This document shows positions 10,231-20,535 of a stretch of DNA of 64,000 nucleotides, one piece after another; within the stretch, counting starts at the first letter, position 1, and each line of letters opens with the position of its first letter. The notes below the pieces were generated by a model that saw only the letters and a program-made list of their open reading frames with translations, was not told the origin of the DNA and did not search any database. A program made the translations under genes and the position numbers. Origin of the DNA: Vibrio hangzhouensis. Its GTDB lineage: Bacteria; Pseudomonadota; Gammaproteobacteria; Enterobacterales; Vibrionaceae. The stretch spans positions 1-64,000 of the forward strand of contig NZ_FNVG01000007.1 of NCBI RefSeq assembly GCF_900107935.1, in the 5' to 3' direction.

Positions 10231-10980
10231 ATGTGGGTTGGCGTAATTAGCCTGTTTCCAGACATGTTCCGCAGCGTTACTGATTATGGAGTAACAGGTC
10301 AAGCGGTTAAAAAAGGTCTACTGTCGATTGAGACTTGGAATCCTCGTGATTTCACTCACGACAAGCATCGAACTGTCGATGACAGACCTTACGGTGGTGG
10401 TCCAGGCATGTTGATGATGGTACAGCCTTTGCGCGATGCCATTCACGCTGCCAAGCAAGCATCACCGGGTAAGACGAAAGTCATTTACCTTTCTCCTCAA
10501 GGTCGAAAACTCGACCAAACTGGGGTAGAAGAACTGGCGAAAAACGACAACCTCGTGTTGATTTGTGGACGCTACGAAGGGGTAGATGAGCGCATCATCC
10601 AAACTGAGGTTGACGAAGAATGGTCAATCGGAGATTTTGTGATGACAGGTGGGGAAATCCCAGCCATGACGCTAATCGACTCAGTCTCACGGTTTATTCC
10701 GGGAGTACTAGGCGATTTTGCTTCAGCAGAAGAAGACTCTTTTGCTAATGGCTTGTTAGATTGTCCGCACTATACGCGCCCTGAGGTGTTAGAAGATTTA
10801 GAGGTACCAAGTGTCCTCAAGTCTGGTAACCACAAGGATATTCGTCGCTGGCGACTCAAACAGTCGTTAGGCCGTACTTGGCTAAGAAGACCGGAGCTCC
10901 TGGAAAACCTAGCTCTGACTGACGAACAGGAACAATTACTTGTCGAGTTCATTAAAGAGACTCGAGACAATAGCAAGTAA
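10231..10980 (+). CDS. trmD: tRNA (guanine37-N1)-methyltransferase
   Basis: TrmD methylates N1 of G37 next to the anticodon, which prevents +1 frameshifting. The 249-residue protein is a SPOUT methyltransferase, with the trefoil-knot AdoMet site in the segments [22 protein letters not shown] and [11 protein letters not shown]. The N-terminus [13 protein letters not shown] is typical and fixes the start; GAGCGAGAGAA lies upstream. It is the third gene of the operon, 35 nt after rimM and 42 nt before rplS. Confidence 0.98.
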   Translation: MWVGVISLFPDMFRSVTDYGVTGQAVKKGLLSIETWNPRDFTHDKHRTVDDRPYGGGPGMLMMVQPLRDAIHAAKQASPGKTKVIYLSPQGRKLDQTGVEELAKNDNLVLICGRYEGVDERIIQTEVDEEWSIGDFVMTGGEIPAMTLIDSVSRFIPGVLGDFASAEEDSFANGLLDCPHYTRPEVLEDLEVPSVLKSGNHKDIRRWRLKQSLGRTWLRRPELLENLALTDEQEQLLVEFIKETRDNSK

Positions 10981-11022
10981 CCTATTTAATTTAGTATCAG
11001 TTTATTCTAGGAATTTAAGAAC

Positions 11023-11376
11023 ATGAGTAACATCATCAAGGCTCTTGAAGAAGAGCAAATGAAATCAGGCCTACCTAAATTTGCACCAGGTGACACTGTT
11101 GTAGTTCAGGTTAAAGTAAAAGAAGGTGACCGTGAGCGTCTACAGGCTTACGAAGGCGTTGTAATCGCTATCCGTAACCGTGGTCTTCACTCTGCTTTCA
11201 CTGTTCGTAAGATCTCGAACGGCGAAGGTGTTGAGCGTACGTTCCAAACTCACTCTCCAATGGTTGATAGCATCGAAGTTAAACGCCGTGGTGCAGTACG
11301 TCGTGCCAAGTTGTACTACCTACGTGAGCGTTCTGGTAAGTCTGCTCGTATCAAAGAGAAACTTGCTAAGAAGTAA
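11023..11376 (+). CDS. rplS: 50S ribosomal protein L19
   Basis: A 117-residue L19, which lies at the 30S-50S interface. The sequence has the family segments [22 protein letters not shown] and the basic C-terminal [32 protein letters not shown] precedes the ATG. It is the last gene of the operon, followed 28 nt later by a strong terminator. Confidence 0.98.
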   Translation: MSNIIKALEEEQMKSGLPKFAPGDTVVVQVKVKEGDRERLQAYEGVVIAIRNRGLHSAFTVRKISNGEGVERTFQTHSPMVDSIEVKRRGAVRRAKLYYLRERSGKSARIKEKLAKK

Positions 11377-11404
11377 TGCTATTTTACTAGCGTTCTCAAG
11401 TATT

Positions 11405-11432
11405 AAGCGGAGCCCAAGGGCTCCGCTTTTTT
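11405..11432 (+). terminator. Terminator of the rpsP-rimM-trmD-rplS operon
   Basis: A 9-bp GC-rich stem AGCGGAGCC / GGCTCCGCT with a 4-nt loop is followed by TTTTTT. Confidence 0.92.
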
Positions 11433-11454
11433 ATGCTTGGAGAAAGTGACAGAC

Positions 11455-11481
11455 AAAAAAAGAGTCTCCAATGGAGACTCT
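11455..11481 (-). terminator. Terminator of the minus-strand yacG cluster
   Basis: Read on the minus strand, AGAGTCTCC and GGAGACTCT form a 9-bp stem with a 3-nt loop, followed by seven T. It lies 14 nt beyond the yacG stop codon and ends the run of minus-strand genes above it. Confidence 0.9.
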
Positions 11482-11494
11482 TAATGGAATGCTT

Positions 11495-11689
11495 TTAGTA
11501 GTTATCTTCCGACCAGCCATCGCTATCGGACATATCGGGCGCGCCGGGAATCGTATTTTCTTCATCGGCCCACTCGCCAAAATCAATCATCTGGCACTGC
11601 TTAGAGCAGAAAGGCCTGAACGGACTGTCTTCGCTCCACACCACATCTTTTTTACATTGTGGACACTGAACAACGGTTGGTTTACTCAT
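11495..11689 (-). CDS. yacG: DNA gyrase inhibitor YacG, zinc-binding
   Basis: A 64-residue protein with one zinc site formed by Cys9, Cys12, Cys28 and Cys32 (CPQC-X15-CSKQC) and an acidic C-terminal tail. In E. coli YacG binds GyrB and inhibits gyrase. The [18 protein letters not shown] segment is highly typical and the length matches the family. It lies 22 nt downstream of zapD in the conserved coaE-zapD-yacG order. Confidence 0.96.
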   Translation of the reverse strand: MSKPTVVQCPQCKKDVVWSEDSPFRPFCSKQCQMIDFGEWADEENTIPGAPDMSDSDGWSEDNY

Positions 11690-11711
11690 AATGGTTCCTG
11701 AGTGTGAGGAG

Positions 11712-12452
11712 TCAGCAGCATACGGCTAACTCAAATTCGATATCGTTAGGGTAGGCCTGACCAGACTCAAAGGCAATAAACTTGATGGCAAAACGGCTCT
11801 TATGGCCAGAGACCATGGGATAAACGCCATACTCCATCGGGATGGTGAGTCGCAGAATGTTGGCTTCTTCAGCATCACTTTGAAAGAAACCCGCTCTGGC
11901 AACCTGTGGTTTGAAACGACCGGTTTCCCGCGTGAGTTTGAGCCAAAGTTGCAATGCGTTCACCAATGGCTTGACTGAGCTTAACCATTTCTCTGCGTCG
12001 TGCATGCGCTTTTCAATAGGAAGGTGCAGCCAGTAATGAAGTGATGGGAGATCGAAGCAGCAGGAGCCTCCAGGTAGCCCAAATCGTTGTCTGATCGCAC
12101 TTAGAAAACGATCTTCTTTCAAAGACTGCCCAAAACGCTCAGCCATCATGAGTTCTCGGTGCACGGCATCGAGGTCACTCAGTATCGACCCTAACATTTC
12201 TTGGTCCACGTCATCGACGTTCAACCAAGCGCGATAAGTTTGTCGCTGCTTTTCCAGATCTTTAGCAAGTTCACTTTTTAACTGAATCTGCTCGAAGATT
12301 TCTAGCAGATCAAACAGTGACTTAAAGAAAATTTGATACTGATAGTTATCTGAAAAAGACGAGGAATGTTGAAGCTGTCTCAGTAGAGATTCAACTCTTA
12401 GGTAAATTCTTGTTTTTTCGTTAAGAGGGTGTTCGAATCTATTTGTGATCAT
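11712..12452 (-). CDS. zapD: Cell division protein ZapD
   Basis: ZapD crosslinks and bundles FtsZ filaments at the septum. The 246-residue protein is mostly helical in the N-terminal two thirds, with the [16 protein letters not shown] start typical of the family (formerly YacF), and ends in a beta-rich domain. It follows coaE by 31 nt on the same strand, and yacG follows it. The N-terminal sequence [10 protein letters not shown] fixes the start. Confidence 0.96.
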   Translation of the reverse strand: MITNRFEHPLNEKTRIYLRVESLLRQLQHSSSFSDNYQYQIFFKSLFDLLEIFEQIQLKSELAKDLEKQRQTYRAWLNVDDVDQEMLGSILSDLDAVHRELMMAERFGQSLKEDRFLSAIRQRFGLPGGSCCFDLPSLHYWLHLPIEKRMHDAEKWLSSVKPLVNALQLWLKLTRETGRFKPQVARAGFFQSDAEEANILRLTIPMEYGVYPMVSGHKSRFAIKFIAFESGQAYPNDIEFELAVCC

Positions 12453-12483
12453 GTGCTAGCCTTTAAACGCTTCCCTGCTATTT

Positions 12484-13092
12484 TCACCGATCTTTACCGC
12501 ATAATGCTAGGTACTTTTGGTGCAATTCTGTGACTTGGGACAAAAGTTGAGCGTTATCAGTATTATTATCAATCACATCATCTGCATACATTAAGCGAGT
12601 TTTTCGGTCTGCTTGTGCTTTGAGTATAGAACGCACCTGAGACTCAGGCACCCCATCACGTGTCATTGTTCGGTAAATTTGTGTTTGCTCACTGACATCG
12701 ACGACCAAAACACGGTCGGCCATGCTTTGTAGTTGATTTTCAATGAGTAACGGAACAACCAGTAGAGTGTAAGGGCTGGTGGAACTGGCCAGTTGATGCT
12801 GCATGCGTTCACGAATCATAGGATGGAGCAGGTTGTTGACCCACTGTTTTTCTTGCTCGTTAGTAAAGATGCGCGCTCTGAGTGCGGCGCGATCCAGATT
12901 ACCGTCGGTCTGCAGAATCGTCTCACCAAAGTGTTCCGTTAGAGCTTCAAGCCCCTTGGAACCCGTTTCGACAACTTCTCTGGCAACGACATCGGCATCA
13001 ACCAAATCAATGCTAAAGTGATCATGGAACAGGTTTGCAACGGTGGTTTTACCGCTTGCGATACCACCCGTGAGTCCGATAACAAAAGTCAT
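12484..13092 (-). CDS. coaE: Dephospho-CoA kinase
   Basis: CoaE phosphorylates the 3'-hydroxyl of dephospho-CoA, the last step of coenzyme A synthesis. The 202-residue protein begins with the P-loop TGGIASGKTT (Gly9 to Thr17), followed by the nucleotide-kinase pattern DADVVAREVV and the C-terminal segment for substrate and lid. It starts 2 nt after the pilD stop codon, so translation of the two is probably linked. The same arrangement of prepilin peptidase and coaE is common in gammaproteobacteria. Confidence 0.97.
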   Translation of the reverse strand: MTFVIGLTGGIASGKTTVANLFHDHFSIDLVDADVVAREVVETGSKGLEALTEHFGETILQTDGNLDRAALRARIFTNEQEKQWVNNLLHPMIRERMQHQLASSTSPYTLLVVPLLIENQLQSMADRVLVVDVSEQTQIYRTMTRDGVPESQVRSILKAQADRKTRLMYADDVIDNNTDNAQLLSQVTELHQKYLALCGKDR

Positions 13093-13094
13093 AA

Positions 13095-13964
13095 TTAGAC
13101 CCCAACGAAAGACTGAAGATAGGAATGAATGATTTGTTCACCCCAGATGGCGCTGATCCAGCCGGCTATTGCAAGGTACGGACCGAATGGAAACGCAACA
13201 TCAATGCCTTTTTTCTGCATCCTTAGTTGGATAAGGCCAAACACAACGCCTACAACCGACGACAACAGTATGATAAGAGGTAAATGCTGCCAACCCAACC
13301 ACGCACCGAGTGCAGCCAAAAGTTTAAAGTCACCATAACCCATACCATCTTTTCCTGTGATCAACTTAAACAGCCAGAAAACAGACCAAAGAGAAAGGTA
13401 GCCAGCCATTGCACCAACGACAGAATCAGTTAGAGAAACCGGCGACACATTAAGCAGTGCCAGCGTGATGCCTGCCCACATTAAGGGGAGGGTCAGTTGA
13501 TCCGGCAGTAACATCGTATCCAGGTCGATAAACGTGGCGCTGATAAGGACAAAACTGAAGAAAATCAGAGCCAGGCTGTATTCACTGTAGCCCAGTTGCC
13601 AGGCAATGACGGTGCTCATTGCCGCAGTAAGCACTTCTACCAGAGGGTAACGAATACTGATTTTGTTGCTGCAATGGCGACATTTTCCACCCAACAGCAG
13701 CCAACTGATCACTGGAATATTGTCCAGAACCCGCAGCGGCGTGTGACATTTGGGGCAAGCGGATCTGGGGATACTGAGATTGAAGCTGCCTTCTGGGGGC
13801 GTGATTTTATATTCAGGAAATGCCTCGGCGCATTCCGAGCGCCAGCCTCGCTCCATCATAATAGGAAGTCGGTGGATGACAACATTCAAAAAACTACCCA
13901 CGATTAAGCCAAAAACCGCGGCAAACAGTGCGAACAACCAGGGATAAAAGGTAAAGACTTCCAT
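13095..13964 (-). CDS. pilD: Type IV prepilin leader peptidase/N-methyltransferase
   Basis: PilD cleaves the leader of type IV prepilins and type II secretion pseudopilins and methylates the new N-terminal residue. The protein is an aspartate protease of the inner membrane. Two CXXC pairs (Cys70/73, Cys95/98) form the cytoplasmic zinc site of the methylase part. Asp147/Asp149 in [12 protein letters not shown] and Asp212 in [10 protein letters not shown] carry the catalytic signature. I chose the ATG at 13964 because the product [11 protein letters not shown] matches other Vibrio PilD; a GTG 18 nt upstream is possible, and neither has a clear ribosome-binding site. It ends the pilABCD cluster. 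Confidence 0.96.
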   Translation of the reverse strand: MEVFTFYPWLFALFAAVFGLIVGSFLNVVIHRLPIMMERGWRSECAEAFPEYKITPPEGSFNLSIPRSACPKCHTPLRVLDNIPVISWLLLGGKCRHCSNKISIRYPLVEVLTAAMSTVIAWQLGYSEYSLALIFFSFVLISATFIDLDTMLLPDQLTLPLMWAGITLALLNVSPVSLTDSVVGAMAGYLSLWSVFWLFKLITGKDGMGYGDFKLLAALGAWLGWQHLPLIILLSSVVGVVFGLIQLRMQKKGIDVAFPFGPYLAIAGWISAIWGEQIIHSYLQSFVGV

Positions 13965-14006
13965 TTTTGGGTACACAATCACTAAATCAATAAGTTAATG
14001 CCTATG

Positions 14007-15230
14007 TTAGCCTATTACCGACATTAAGTTAAAGATAGGCAGGTACATTGCCACGACTAAACTGCCAACAAGACTGCCCAATAACAGAATAATCACGGGC
14101 TCGAAAATTTTTCCAAGATTATCTACCGTATTGTCGACATCCGCTTCATAAATTGCAGCGATTCTATTGAGCATATCGTCCAGCGTTCCTGATTCCTCAC
14201 CAATCATGACCATCTGTAATACCATTTCTGGAAAAGCGCCAACCTGTCGCATGGCGAGATGGATCGGGGCTCCGGCGGCAATATCAGCATGTATGGCAAG
14301 AATGGCTTGCTGGTAGTACAGATTGTCGGCCGTTTTTGCGCTGGCTTGAATACTCGACAAAACAGGAATGCCAGCACTGAAGCTGGTTGCCAGGGTTCGG
14401 CTGAACTTGGCGATTGACGCTTTGGTCATTACCGACCCGAGAACTGGTATCTTCAGTATCATACGGCTGGTGTGTAATCGAACGGCATTACTTTTTTGGC
14501 GTGCCAGTTTTAGCCCAAGAATACACAGGGTTGCGCTGAAAAAGAACAGGGATCCATATGCCTGAAGCCAGATGGAGAGGTTGAGTACCTGAGTGGTAAA
14601 CCAGGGTAATGACGCGTTAAAGCCGCGAAACATCGCTTCGAATTCCGGTATGACTTCTGTCAGCATCAGGTAGGTAACCCCCAGCGAGACCAGAAATATC
14701 ATGATGGGGTAGATCAGTGCCTTGACGACTTTAGCCCGCAGCAGTTCCTGCTTTTCCCGATAGCTGGCAAGACGTTCAAAGACAGCTGCGAGGTTACCAG
14801 AGGTTTCCCCTGTGGCCACCATATCCACATAGAAGCTATCAAAATGACGACTAGCGACTTGCATTACTCGGGAGATTGGCGTTCCTGCTTCCAGCCCTTT
14901 ACAAAGCTCGGCCAGAACGGATTTCATTTCCGCTTTGGATTGATTTTGAGCGATCAGTTTAATGGCATGGATAATCGGAATACCGGTACTGAGCATAGTC
15001 GCCAACTGCCGAGTTAAGATGGTGATGTCTTTTGGGGTAATGCGATGGGATACTTTACTCAATAACGAAATGCTATGACGACGAAGTTTACTGACCTGGA
15101 TCTGTTGTTGTCTGAGGCGTTCACGTGCCTCTGATTCTGTCATGGCCAGAATCTGTCCCGACACTCTTTTTCCCAGGCTGTTGATACCTTTCCAGCGGTA
15201 TGATTTCAATGTCAGTTCGGGTTTTTGCAT
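14007..15230 (-). CDS. pilC: Type IV pilus inner-membrane platform protein PilC
   Basis: PilC is the polytopic platform that couples the PilB motor to pilin polymerisation. The protein holds two GspF/T2SSF domains, the first about residues 65-190 and the second about 265-390, each with the pattern [11 protein letters not shown].. or [11 protein letters not shown].., plus three membrane segments. The start is ATG at 15230 with GGAG 10 nt upstream; a TTG two codons earlier sits too close to that site. It follows pilB by 18 nt. Confidence 0.96.
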   Translation of the reverse strand: MQKPELTLKSYRWKGINSLGKRVSGQILAMTESEARERLRQQQIQVSKLRRHSISLLSKVSHRITPKDITILTRQLATMLSTGIPIIHAIKLIAQNQSKAEMKSVLAELCKGLEAGTPISRVMQVASRHFDSFYVDMVATGETSGNLAAVFERLASYREKQELLRAKVVKALIYPIMIFLVSLGVTYLMLTEVIPEFEAMFRGFNASLPWFTTQVLNLSIWLQAYGSLFFFSATLCILGLKLARQKSNAVRLHTSRMILKIPVLGSVMTKASIAKFSRTLATSFSAGIPVLSSIQASAKTADNLYYQQAILAIHADIAAGAPIHLAMRQVGAFPEMVLQMVMIGEESGTLDDMLNRIAAIYEADVDNTVDNLGKIFEPVIILLLGSLVGSLVVAMYLPIFNLMSVIG

Positions 15231-15248
15231 TCGCAATTCACTCCGTGG

Positions 15249-16937
15249 CTAAAAATAGAGTACGCGTTGCAGTTCTTCATAGCTGGTGATGCCCTGACGA
15301 AGCTTTTCGAAACCAGATTGCCTGAGTGTAATCATGCCCTGTGACTTGGCAATCGCATGGATTTCGGCCATGCTGGCTTGCTGCATTACGGCTTGAGTAA
15401 GTTCATCAGTAAACGGCATAACTTCATAAATTCCCGTCCTGCCAAGATAACCCTGATTGCACTCATTGCACCCTTTGCTGTTGGCTTTAAATATGGTGGA
15501 TGTCTCATCAGAAACTAAGGGCGTTATCCGTTGATTTGTAGTGCGATCAACCTGCTTACAAGTCGGACACAAACAGCGAGCCAGACGTTGAGCGATAATT
15601 AGCGAAAGTGAACTGCCAAGATTGACACCGTCTATCCCCATATTCTTTAGCCGAGTAATGGTTTCTGCGGCCGAGTTAGTATGCAATGTTGACATCACCA
15701 AGTGACCCGTCTGAGCCGCCTTGATAGCAATTTCTGCGGTTTCAATATCTCGAATCTCTCCCAGCATGACGACATCAGGGTCCTGGCGTAAGAATGATCT
15801 GAGTGCGGTAGCGAAATCGAGTCCAATCTTGGGGTTTATCTGGAGTTGGTTTACTCCTTCTAGGTGAATCTCTATCGGATCTTCTGCGGTCGATATGTTG
15901 CGCTGAGGTGTATTCAGAATGTTCAGCCCCGCATACAATGAAACAGTTTTGCCACTGCCAGTAGGCCCGGTCATCAATATCATCCCTTGTGGCTTGCGCA
16001 GAGCGTCTATGTATTGAGACTTTTGCCATTCACTGTAACCCAATTGGTCGATGGCCAAACTGGATGCCCCTCCGTCTAACAATCTCAAAACGATTTTTTC
16101 TCCCCACATAGTGGGCAGGGTAGAGACACGCATATCGATTGATGCCGTCTCAGAAAGCCTCAGCTTTAGCCTTCCGTCTTGCGGCAAGCGGCGCTCGGCA
16201 ATGTCCAGTCTGGCCAGAATCTTAATACGAGCGGCAAGACGTCGACTGAGCTGATTGGCGGGTTGTTGGGTCTCTATCAGGATACCGTCACAGCGCAGCC
16301 GGATACGGTATGAGTCTTCATAAGGTTCAAAATGAATATCTGAGGCCTTTTTACGTACTGCATCGAGCAGCACCTGATGGATAAAACGACTGACGGGTGA
16401 CTCATCCAGTGACAGATCTTCGATATTATCGACTTCAATATCACTGACCTGAACCAGTGTCGCCAGTTCATCGGAGGTCAGCTCTTTACTCTGCTCCTGA
16501 AAGTCTGCTGTTTTATCCCCATACATGCGTCGGATCGCTGCGCGAATATCCAGACAGTTGCCCAGCACAAACTCAATCTGCAGTCCTGTTGCAAAGCGAA
16601 AGTCATTTTCGATTTGTGGCAGGGTAGGGTCAGCCACAGCAATTAACAGGATGTCATCTTTTTTTTCTATAGGCAGTGCATGATAAGTCAGAATCAGATC
16701 CCGCACCGCCAGTGTCTGGCATAGCTCTTGAAACTGGTAATCTTGCAGACATTTCGTTGGTAAACCAAATAACTGGCTGAGCTTTTCTGTAAGAGTTTGA
16801 GCACTCTGCCAGCCTAAGTGAACCACGCCCTCAGGGTTTGATAAACCTGAAGATGCGACCCACTGCTCAAGGTACTTTCCTTGTTTCGAGGTGATGAGGT
16901 TAGCCCGCTGTAGAATCGAGGAGAGAGTCAGGTTCAC
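15249..16937 (-). CDS. pilB: Type IV pilus extension ATPase PilB
   Basis: PilB powers pilus assembly in the cytoplasm. The 562-residue protein has an N-terminal MshEN/T2SSE-N domain (about 1-140) and a GspE-type ATPase core: Walker A GPTGSGKT (324-331), Asp box, Walker B region GEIRD (about 393-397), a His box (STLHTNSA) and a tetracysteine zinc motif (Cys457, Cys460, Cys490, Cys493). The start codon is GTG, immediately abutting the pilA stop, so translational coupling is likely. A less favourable ribosome-binding stretch (GGTATGTAA) precedes it. Confidence 0.96.
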   Translation of the reverse strand: MNLTLSSILQRANLITSKQGKYLEQWVASSGLSNPEGVVHLGWQSAQTLTEKLSQLFGLPTKCLQDYQFQELCQTLAVRDLILTYHALPIEKKDDILLIAVADPTLPQIENDFRFATGLQIEFVLGNCLDIRAAIRRMYGDKTADFQEQSKELTSDELATLVQVSDIEVDNIEDLSLDESPVSRFIHQVLLDAVRKKASDIHFEPYEDSYRIRLRCDGILIETQQPANQLSRRLAARIKILARLDIAERRLPQDGRLKLRLSETASIDMRVSTLPTMWGEKIVLRLLDGGASSLAIDQLGYSEWQKSQYIDALRKPQGMILMTGPTGSGKTVSLYAGLNILNTPQRNISTAEDPIEIHLEGVNQLQINPKIGLDFATALRSFLRQDPDVVMLGEIRDIETAEIAIKAAQTGHLVMSTLHTNSAAETITRLKNMGIDGVNLGSSLSLIIAQRLARCLCPTCKQVDRTTNQRITPLVSDETSTIFKANSKGCNECNQGYLGRTGIYEVMPFTDELTQAVMQQASMAEIHAIAKSQGMITLRQSGFEKLRQGITSYEELQRVLYF

Positions 16938-17396
16938 TTACATACCGGATTTGTTCGTGCAACCCTTAGGCAATAATCCGGAGTCGGTGGAGGCAGAGCT
17001 TCCACAGGACCAGGTTCCGTCTTGTTCTCTGAACAGACCAATTTTAGTGGTCTTTATCGAAGGACTGGCGTTTGCAATGTTGTTGAAGTTAACGATCACG
17101 CTCCCGGCAGCACTTTGAGTTCTGGTTACAGCTATCGCGTTACTCAAGGCGCTGGGTAAGCCTAACAAGGCTTTGACATTAGGGTCTCCGTCATCAGGAA
17201 ACTGTCCTTGCTCTAATGTATAGGTTTCGATATTTGTCTTAAGAGCAGAAAGGGTCGCAAGGGCTGAAGCCGCTTCACTTTTCCCTACGTACTTCTGATA
17301 TTGTGGCATCGCTACAGCTGCCAATACCCCAATCACGGCTACCACGATCATCAATTCAATTAGCGTAAAGCCCTGCTGTTTTGCTGTTATTTTCAT
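16938..17396 (-). CDS. pilA: Type IVa major pilin PilA
   Basis: A 152-residue prepilin with a short basic leader of nine residues, cleavage after Gly9, mature Phe at +1 and the conserved Glu at +5 (G/FTLIELMIVVAVIGVLA), followed by the hydrophobic N-terminal helix. Cys131 and Cys146 near the C-terminus probably make the D-region disulfide. In Vibrio this pilus (PilA/ChiRP type) is used for DNA uptake and attachment to chitin; that role is inferred from family and cluster. AGGA lies 7-8 nt before the ATG. It heads the pilABCD cluster, and the sequence beyond the first 60 residues is of the variable pilin type. Confidence 0.96.
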   Translation of the reverse strand: MKITAKQQGFTLIELMIVVAVIGVLAAVAMPQYQKYVGKSEAASALATLSALKTNIETYTLEQGQFPDDGDPNVKALLGLPSALSNAIAVTRTQSAAGSVIVNFNNIANASPSIKTTKIGLFREQDGTWSCGSSASTDSGLLPKGCTNKSGM

Positions 17397-17702
17397 TGTG
17401 TATTCCTAAACAACACGTCGTATGAGCCAACCTTAATATCCGAGTCATTTCCATTAAAGTTAATGACTTATTATTCTCGAGTAAGGTAGATAAAATGATG
17501 TACAGATTGCAGAGGGAAGCAATAAGCACGCGAGGGAAGTTAGGGTTTGAGGTGTAGTACTTGGTCACGGGAGCGGTGACTAGTGAGCGATCTTTCAAAG
17601 GCAGGAATTGAGTTGTAAACGGCATAGCCACAGCACGGAAACTAGGCATAAAAAAAGCGAAGCCCATCAGCTTCGCTTTTTAATGAGGATTCAGACCAAT
17701 TT
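17397..17702. other. Intergenic region between nadC and pilA
   Basis: About 300 nt without a credible gene. It must hold the pilA promoter on the minus strand, but I could not place a convincing -10/-35 pair or a sigma-54 GG-N10-GC site. A nadC terminator occupies its right end. Any reading frame here is short and shows no recognisable protein sequence. Confidence 0.6.
17650..17681 (-). terminator. Terminator of nadC
   Basis: GCGAAGC (17657-17663) and GCTTCGC (17670-17676), extended by A/T pairs, form a stem with T runs on both strands. Its place 22 nt beyond the nadC stop on the minus strand assigns it to nadC. Confidence 0.88.
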
Positions 17703-18653
<951 letters not shown>

Positions 18654-18713
18654 TCAGCATCAATTCTCGCATTTTCTTGGTTGTTGGATAAAATCAAAGC
18701 GATACATGCTTAG

Positions 18714-19313
18714 ATGGACTCAAAATATATGCGAAAGCACAATAAATCAGCAGTGACACCCTCAGAGAGTGATATTGATTCATCTGGCTGGTATCGCTTG
18801 GCAAGGCATGTGCCTTCTCCGCACTTTGATGCACGATCTGGCGAAGAAGACATATCCCTGCTGGTCGTCCACAACATCAGCTTACCCCCGGCTCAATTTG
18901 GTGGTCCGTATATCGAGCAGTTCTTTCTCGGCAAGCTGGATGTATCTGCGCATCCTTTTTTTAAGGTCATCGAGAACCTCAGAGTATCTGCTCATTGCCT
19001 GATAAGACGTGATGGAGAAGTGGTGCAGTTTGTACCATTTGGTGCCAGAGCCTGGCATGCGGGTGTGTCCAGTTTTGCTGGTCGTGAGCGGTGCAATGAT
19101 TATTCTATTGGTATTGAGTTGGAAGGAACCGACTTCATAGCCTACACCGACGCGCAGTATGGCAGTCTACAAAGGCTGACGCAGGCGTTGATGCGCCGCT
19201 ATCCTTATATCACATGCGAACGGATCACCGGCCATCAATATATTGCCCCATTAAGAAAAAGTGATCCCGGTCTGGTTTTCGATTGGCGACGTTTTAAATT
19301 GTCCATAACGTAG
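18714..19313 (+). CDS. ampD: 1,6-anhydro-N-acetylmuramyl-L-alanine amidase
   Basis: AmpD cleaves the peptide from anhydromuropeptides in the cytoplasm during cell-wall recycling; its loss de-represses AmpC beta-lactamase in species that have AmpR. The 199-residue protein is a zinc amidase_2 enzyme: LLVVHNIS gives the first His ligand, GHQYIAPLRKSDPG gives the second His and the Asp, and HAGVSSFAGRERCNDYSIGIELEG is the conserved core. The extended N-terminus (MDSKYMRKHNKSAV) is uncertain; an ATG 15 nt inside is also possible, and neither has a good ribosome-binding site. It has its own terminator and is divergent from nadC. Confidence 0.95.
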   Translation: MDSKYMRKHNKSAVTPSESDIDSSGWYRLARHVPSPHFDARSGEEDISLLVVHNISLPPAQFGGPYIEQFFLGKLDVSAHPFFKVIENLRVSAHCLIRRDGEVVQFVPFGARAWHAGVSSFAGRERCNDYSIGIELEGTDFIAYTDAQYGSLQRLTQALMRRYPYITCERITGHQYIAPLRKSDPGLVFDWRRFKLSIT

Positions 19314-19381
19314 CTGATGTATTTTTGTTCACTTTCGTCCTTGTTCTTTCTGACACGATTAATTTTGTTATTCAAATTATA

Positions 19382-19415
19382 AATAACCAGGTGGCTGGTT
19401 ATTCCTTTCTTTTTC
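19382..19415 (+). terminator. Terminator of ampD
   Basis: AATAACCAG and CTGGTTATT form a 9-bp stem with a 4-nt loop, followed by CCTTTCTTTTTC. It separates ampD from the pyruvate dehydrogenase operon. Confidence 0.8.
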
Positions 19416-19711
19416 TAAATTGGTCTGCTTTTCCCCTCTGCCGGATAATCACCCTTACCTTTGATTTATAAGGTTTTTTATAGCACGTTTTTCTCCCGAT
19501 AAGTTTACCGTATGTAATTGGTCTGACCATAAGTGTTGTTGTTTTAATTTATAAATGTTTCATAAAGGTTAAAACAAGGCCGGTTCTATGATGTGAATCA
19601 ATTTTTCGCTAGACATTGGTGTTTTAAATGTGTTAATTTTTACCCCAACTTATAAATTGGTATTACCAATTAACAGCTCAAGAAAGTAGAACAAAAAAAA
19701 GAACAATAGAT
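19416..19711. promoter_or_regulatory. Promoter region of the pdhR-aceEF operon
   Basis: About 300 AT-rich nucleotides upstream of pdhR with no gene. The only recognisable site is the PdhR operator given separately. I could not choose a single -35/-10 pair with confidence; TTATAA at 19650-19655, directly next to the operator, is a candidate -10. Confidence 0.5.
19655..19671. promoter_or_regulatory. PdhR operator
   Basis: A perfect 17-bp palindrome, AATTGGTATTACCAATT, which contains the PdhR consensus ATTGGTNNNACCAAT. It ends 40 nt before the pdhR start. It implies that PdhR represses its own operon and that pyruvate relieves the repression, as in E. coli. Confidence 0.92.
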
Positions 19712-20479
19712 ATGGCTTATCAAAGGATCCGTCAGCCGAAACTTTCGGATGTTATCGAGCAAGAACTGGAGCGTTTAATTGTTGAAGGCACACTTTCAGC
19801 AGGGCAACAACTGCCTCCAGAGCGCGAGCTGGCAAAACAATTTGATGTTTCCCGACCTTCTATTCGTGAAGCAATTCAACGTCTTGAAGCCAAGAAGCTT
19901 CTTACCCGTCGTCAAGGTGGGGGGACGTTTGTGAGTGCGAACATCTGGAAAAGTTTCTCAGATCCCTTGCTAGAACTCCTATCTTCTCATAACGAGACTC
20001 AGCTCGATTTGCTGGAGGCTCGTCATGCTATGGAAGGCATTTCTGCTTACTTCGCTGCATTGCGTGGTACCGAGGAAGACTTTGCTCAAATTGAAGCATG
20101 CCTGGGAAGTATTCGTACCGCACAAGAGGCTGGTGATGTTGAGGCGGAAGCCTCTGCCGTCATGGCGTTTCTTGTCGCGCTGACTGAAGCAGCTCACAAC
20201 GTTGTGTTGCTGCATATTGTTCGAAGTCTAGCACCGCTGCTTGAGCAAAATGTTCTACAGAATTTAAAGCTATTACACCGCCGCGCCGAAGTGGTGGAAA
20301 AAGTCAGTAAACACCGAGCTAATATCGTTGAAGCGATCGTCGCAGGTCAGCCAGAAAAGGCGCGTGAGATGTCGCATTCGCACTTAGCTTATATCGAAGA
20401 AACATTGTTGGATTTGACCAGAGAGGAGTCTCGCAGAGAACGCTCTTTAAGACGAATTCAACAAGATAGTGATTCTTAA
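19712..20479 (+). CDS. pdhR: Pyruvate-sensing repressor PdhR
   Basis: A GntR-family regulator of the FadR subgroup, 255 residues, with an N-terminal winged helix (about 8-75; [32 protein letters not shown] is the typical recognition region) and a C-terminal FCD helical domain. PdhR binds an ATTGGT..ACCAAT palindrome, one of which lies directly upstream. It leads the aceE-aceF operon, and aceE starts 57 nt after it. Pyruvate as effector is inferred from the family and this context. Confidence 0.96.
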   Translation: MAYQRIRQPKLSDVIEQELERLIVEGTLSAGQQLPPERELAKQFDVSRPSIREAIQRLEAKKLLTRRQGGGTFVSANIWKSFSDPLLELLSSHNETQLDLLEARHAMEGISAYFAALRGTEEDFAQIEACLGSIRTAQEAGDVEAEASAVMAFLVALTEAAHNVVLLHIVRSLAPLLEQNVLQNLKLLHRRAEVVEKVSKHRANIVEAIVAGQPEKAREMSHSHLAYIEETLLDLTREESRRERSLRRIQQDSDS

Positions 20480-20535
20480 AACTAGAAACGCTTACTTTAA
20501 TTAAGTAGATCCAACCAACAGAAGGATAGATCGCC

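Noticed and set aside
17356..17667. 103-codon minus-strand frame overlapping the pilA start
   Set aside because: It overlaps the conserved pilA N-terminus and the nadC terminator, and its product is not protein-like.
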